In this document: piece by piece, positions 63,872 to 64,000 of the stretch
How positions within the stretch are numbered: the first letter of the stretch is position 1
How the letters are laid out: each line of letters opens with the position of its first letter
Assembly (NCBI RefSeq): GCF_001577835.2
Contig: NC_029542.1
Location: 4,695,060-4,759,059 of the forward strand
Source of the DNA: Coturnix japonica
Lineage: Eukaryota > Chordata > Aves > Galliformes > Phasianidae
DNA: 64,000 bases
Reading direction: 5' to 3'
Notes under the pieces: model-generated
The model's database searches: none
Told to the model about the DNA's origin: nothing
What the model saw: only the letters and a program-made list of their open reading frames with translations
Position numbers and translations under genes: made by a program

Positions 63872-64000
63872 GTAGAACATGATGAACGATGACCCCATAG
63901 AAAACTTAAGCATGTGAATGAGAGTTTGAGAAACCATCTTCTTATTTCTAGTCTGATGGGTGGTATAGGCTTCAGAACCTCTAGTATGTATCTCATAAAG

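Overview
The window is vertebrate nuclear DNA, almost certainly from a bird and most likely chicken or another galliform. Its only recognisable interspersed repeats are CR1 LINE 3' tails ending in the ATTCTATG octamer. The gene order is that of the human 17q21 BRCA1 neighbourhood (RUNDC1, RPL27, IFI35, VAT1, RND2, BRCA1, NBR1), which in chicken lies on a microchromosome. Species and chromosome are inferences; gene identities come from reading the translated exons against remembered human proteins.

Layout: RUNDC1 (+, 26-2946, 547 aa); RPL27 (+, 4047-5686, 136 aa) behind an NRF1/ETS/CRE/5'TOP promoter; IFI35 (+, 6526-9298, 375 aa) with a 21-bp VNTR just upstream; an unusual 1153-aa gene (+, 9759-14893) that has no counterpart at this place in mammals; VAT1 (-, 19552-23041, 382 aa), convergent with it; a 5-kb gene-free stretch; RND2 (+, 28191-36412, 227 aa) with a 6-kb intron 2; BRCA1 (-, 42151-56542, about 1734 aa in 22 coding exons); and the first seven coding exons of NBR1 (+, from 57999), divergent from BRCA1 across a GC-rich promoter with four CCAAT boxes. 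NBR1 runs off the right end.

The most interesting object is the gene between IFI35 and VAT1. Its N-terminus is an RRM/NID-like domain of the same kind as those in IFI35, with the same phase-1 intron. Its next part resembles RBM43. It then has two copies of a KH-like module, a RING-like cysteine cluster lacking one zinc ligand, and a Deltex C-terminal (DTC) domain as in DTX3L. In humans RBM43 sits beside NMI, the IFI35 paralogue, so this may be an RBM43-type gene retained beside IFI35 and joined to a Deltex tail. A strong ISRE lies 210-225 bp upstream of its ATG. In the DTC domain the positions I recall as catalytic for ubiquitin ADP-ribosylation are substituted. Together these suggest an interferon-inducible, possibly pseudo-enzymatic Deltex relative that may have been lost from this locus in mammals.

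The rest is well-conserved housekeeping and signalling sequence. BRCA1 keeps its RING, its PALB2-binding coiled coil and tandem BRCTs, but appears to splice directly from the coiled-coil exon to a 326-bp exon where mammals have three exons. No tRNA, rRNA, CRISPR or virus-derived element was recognised.
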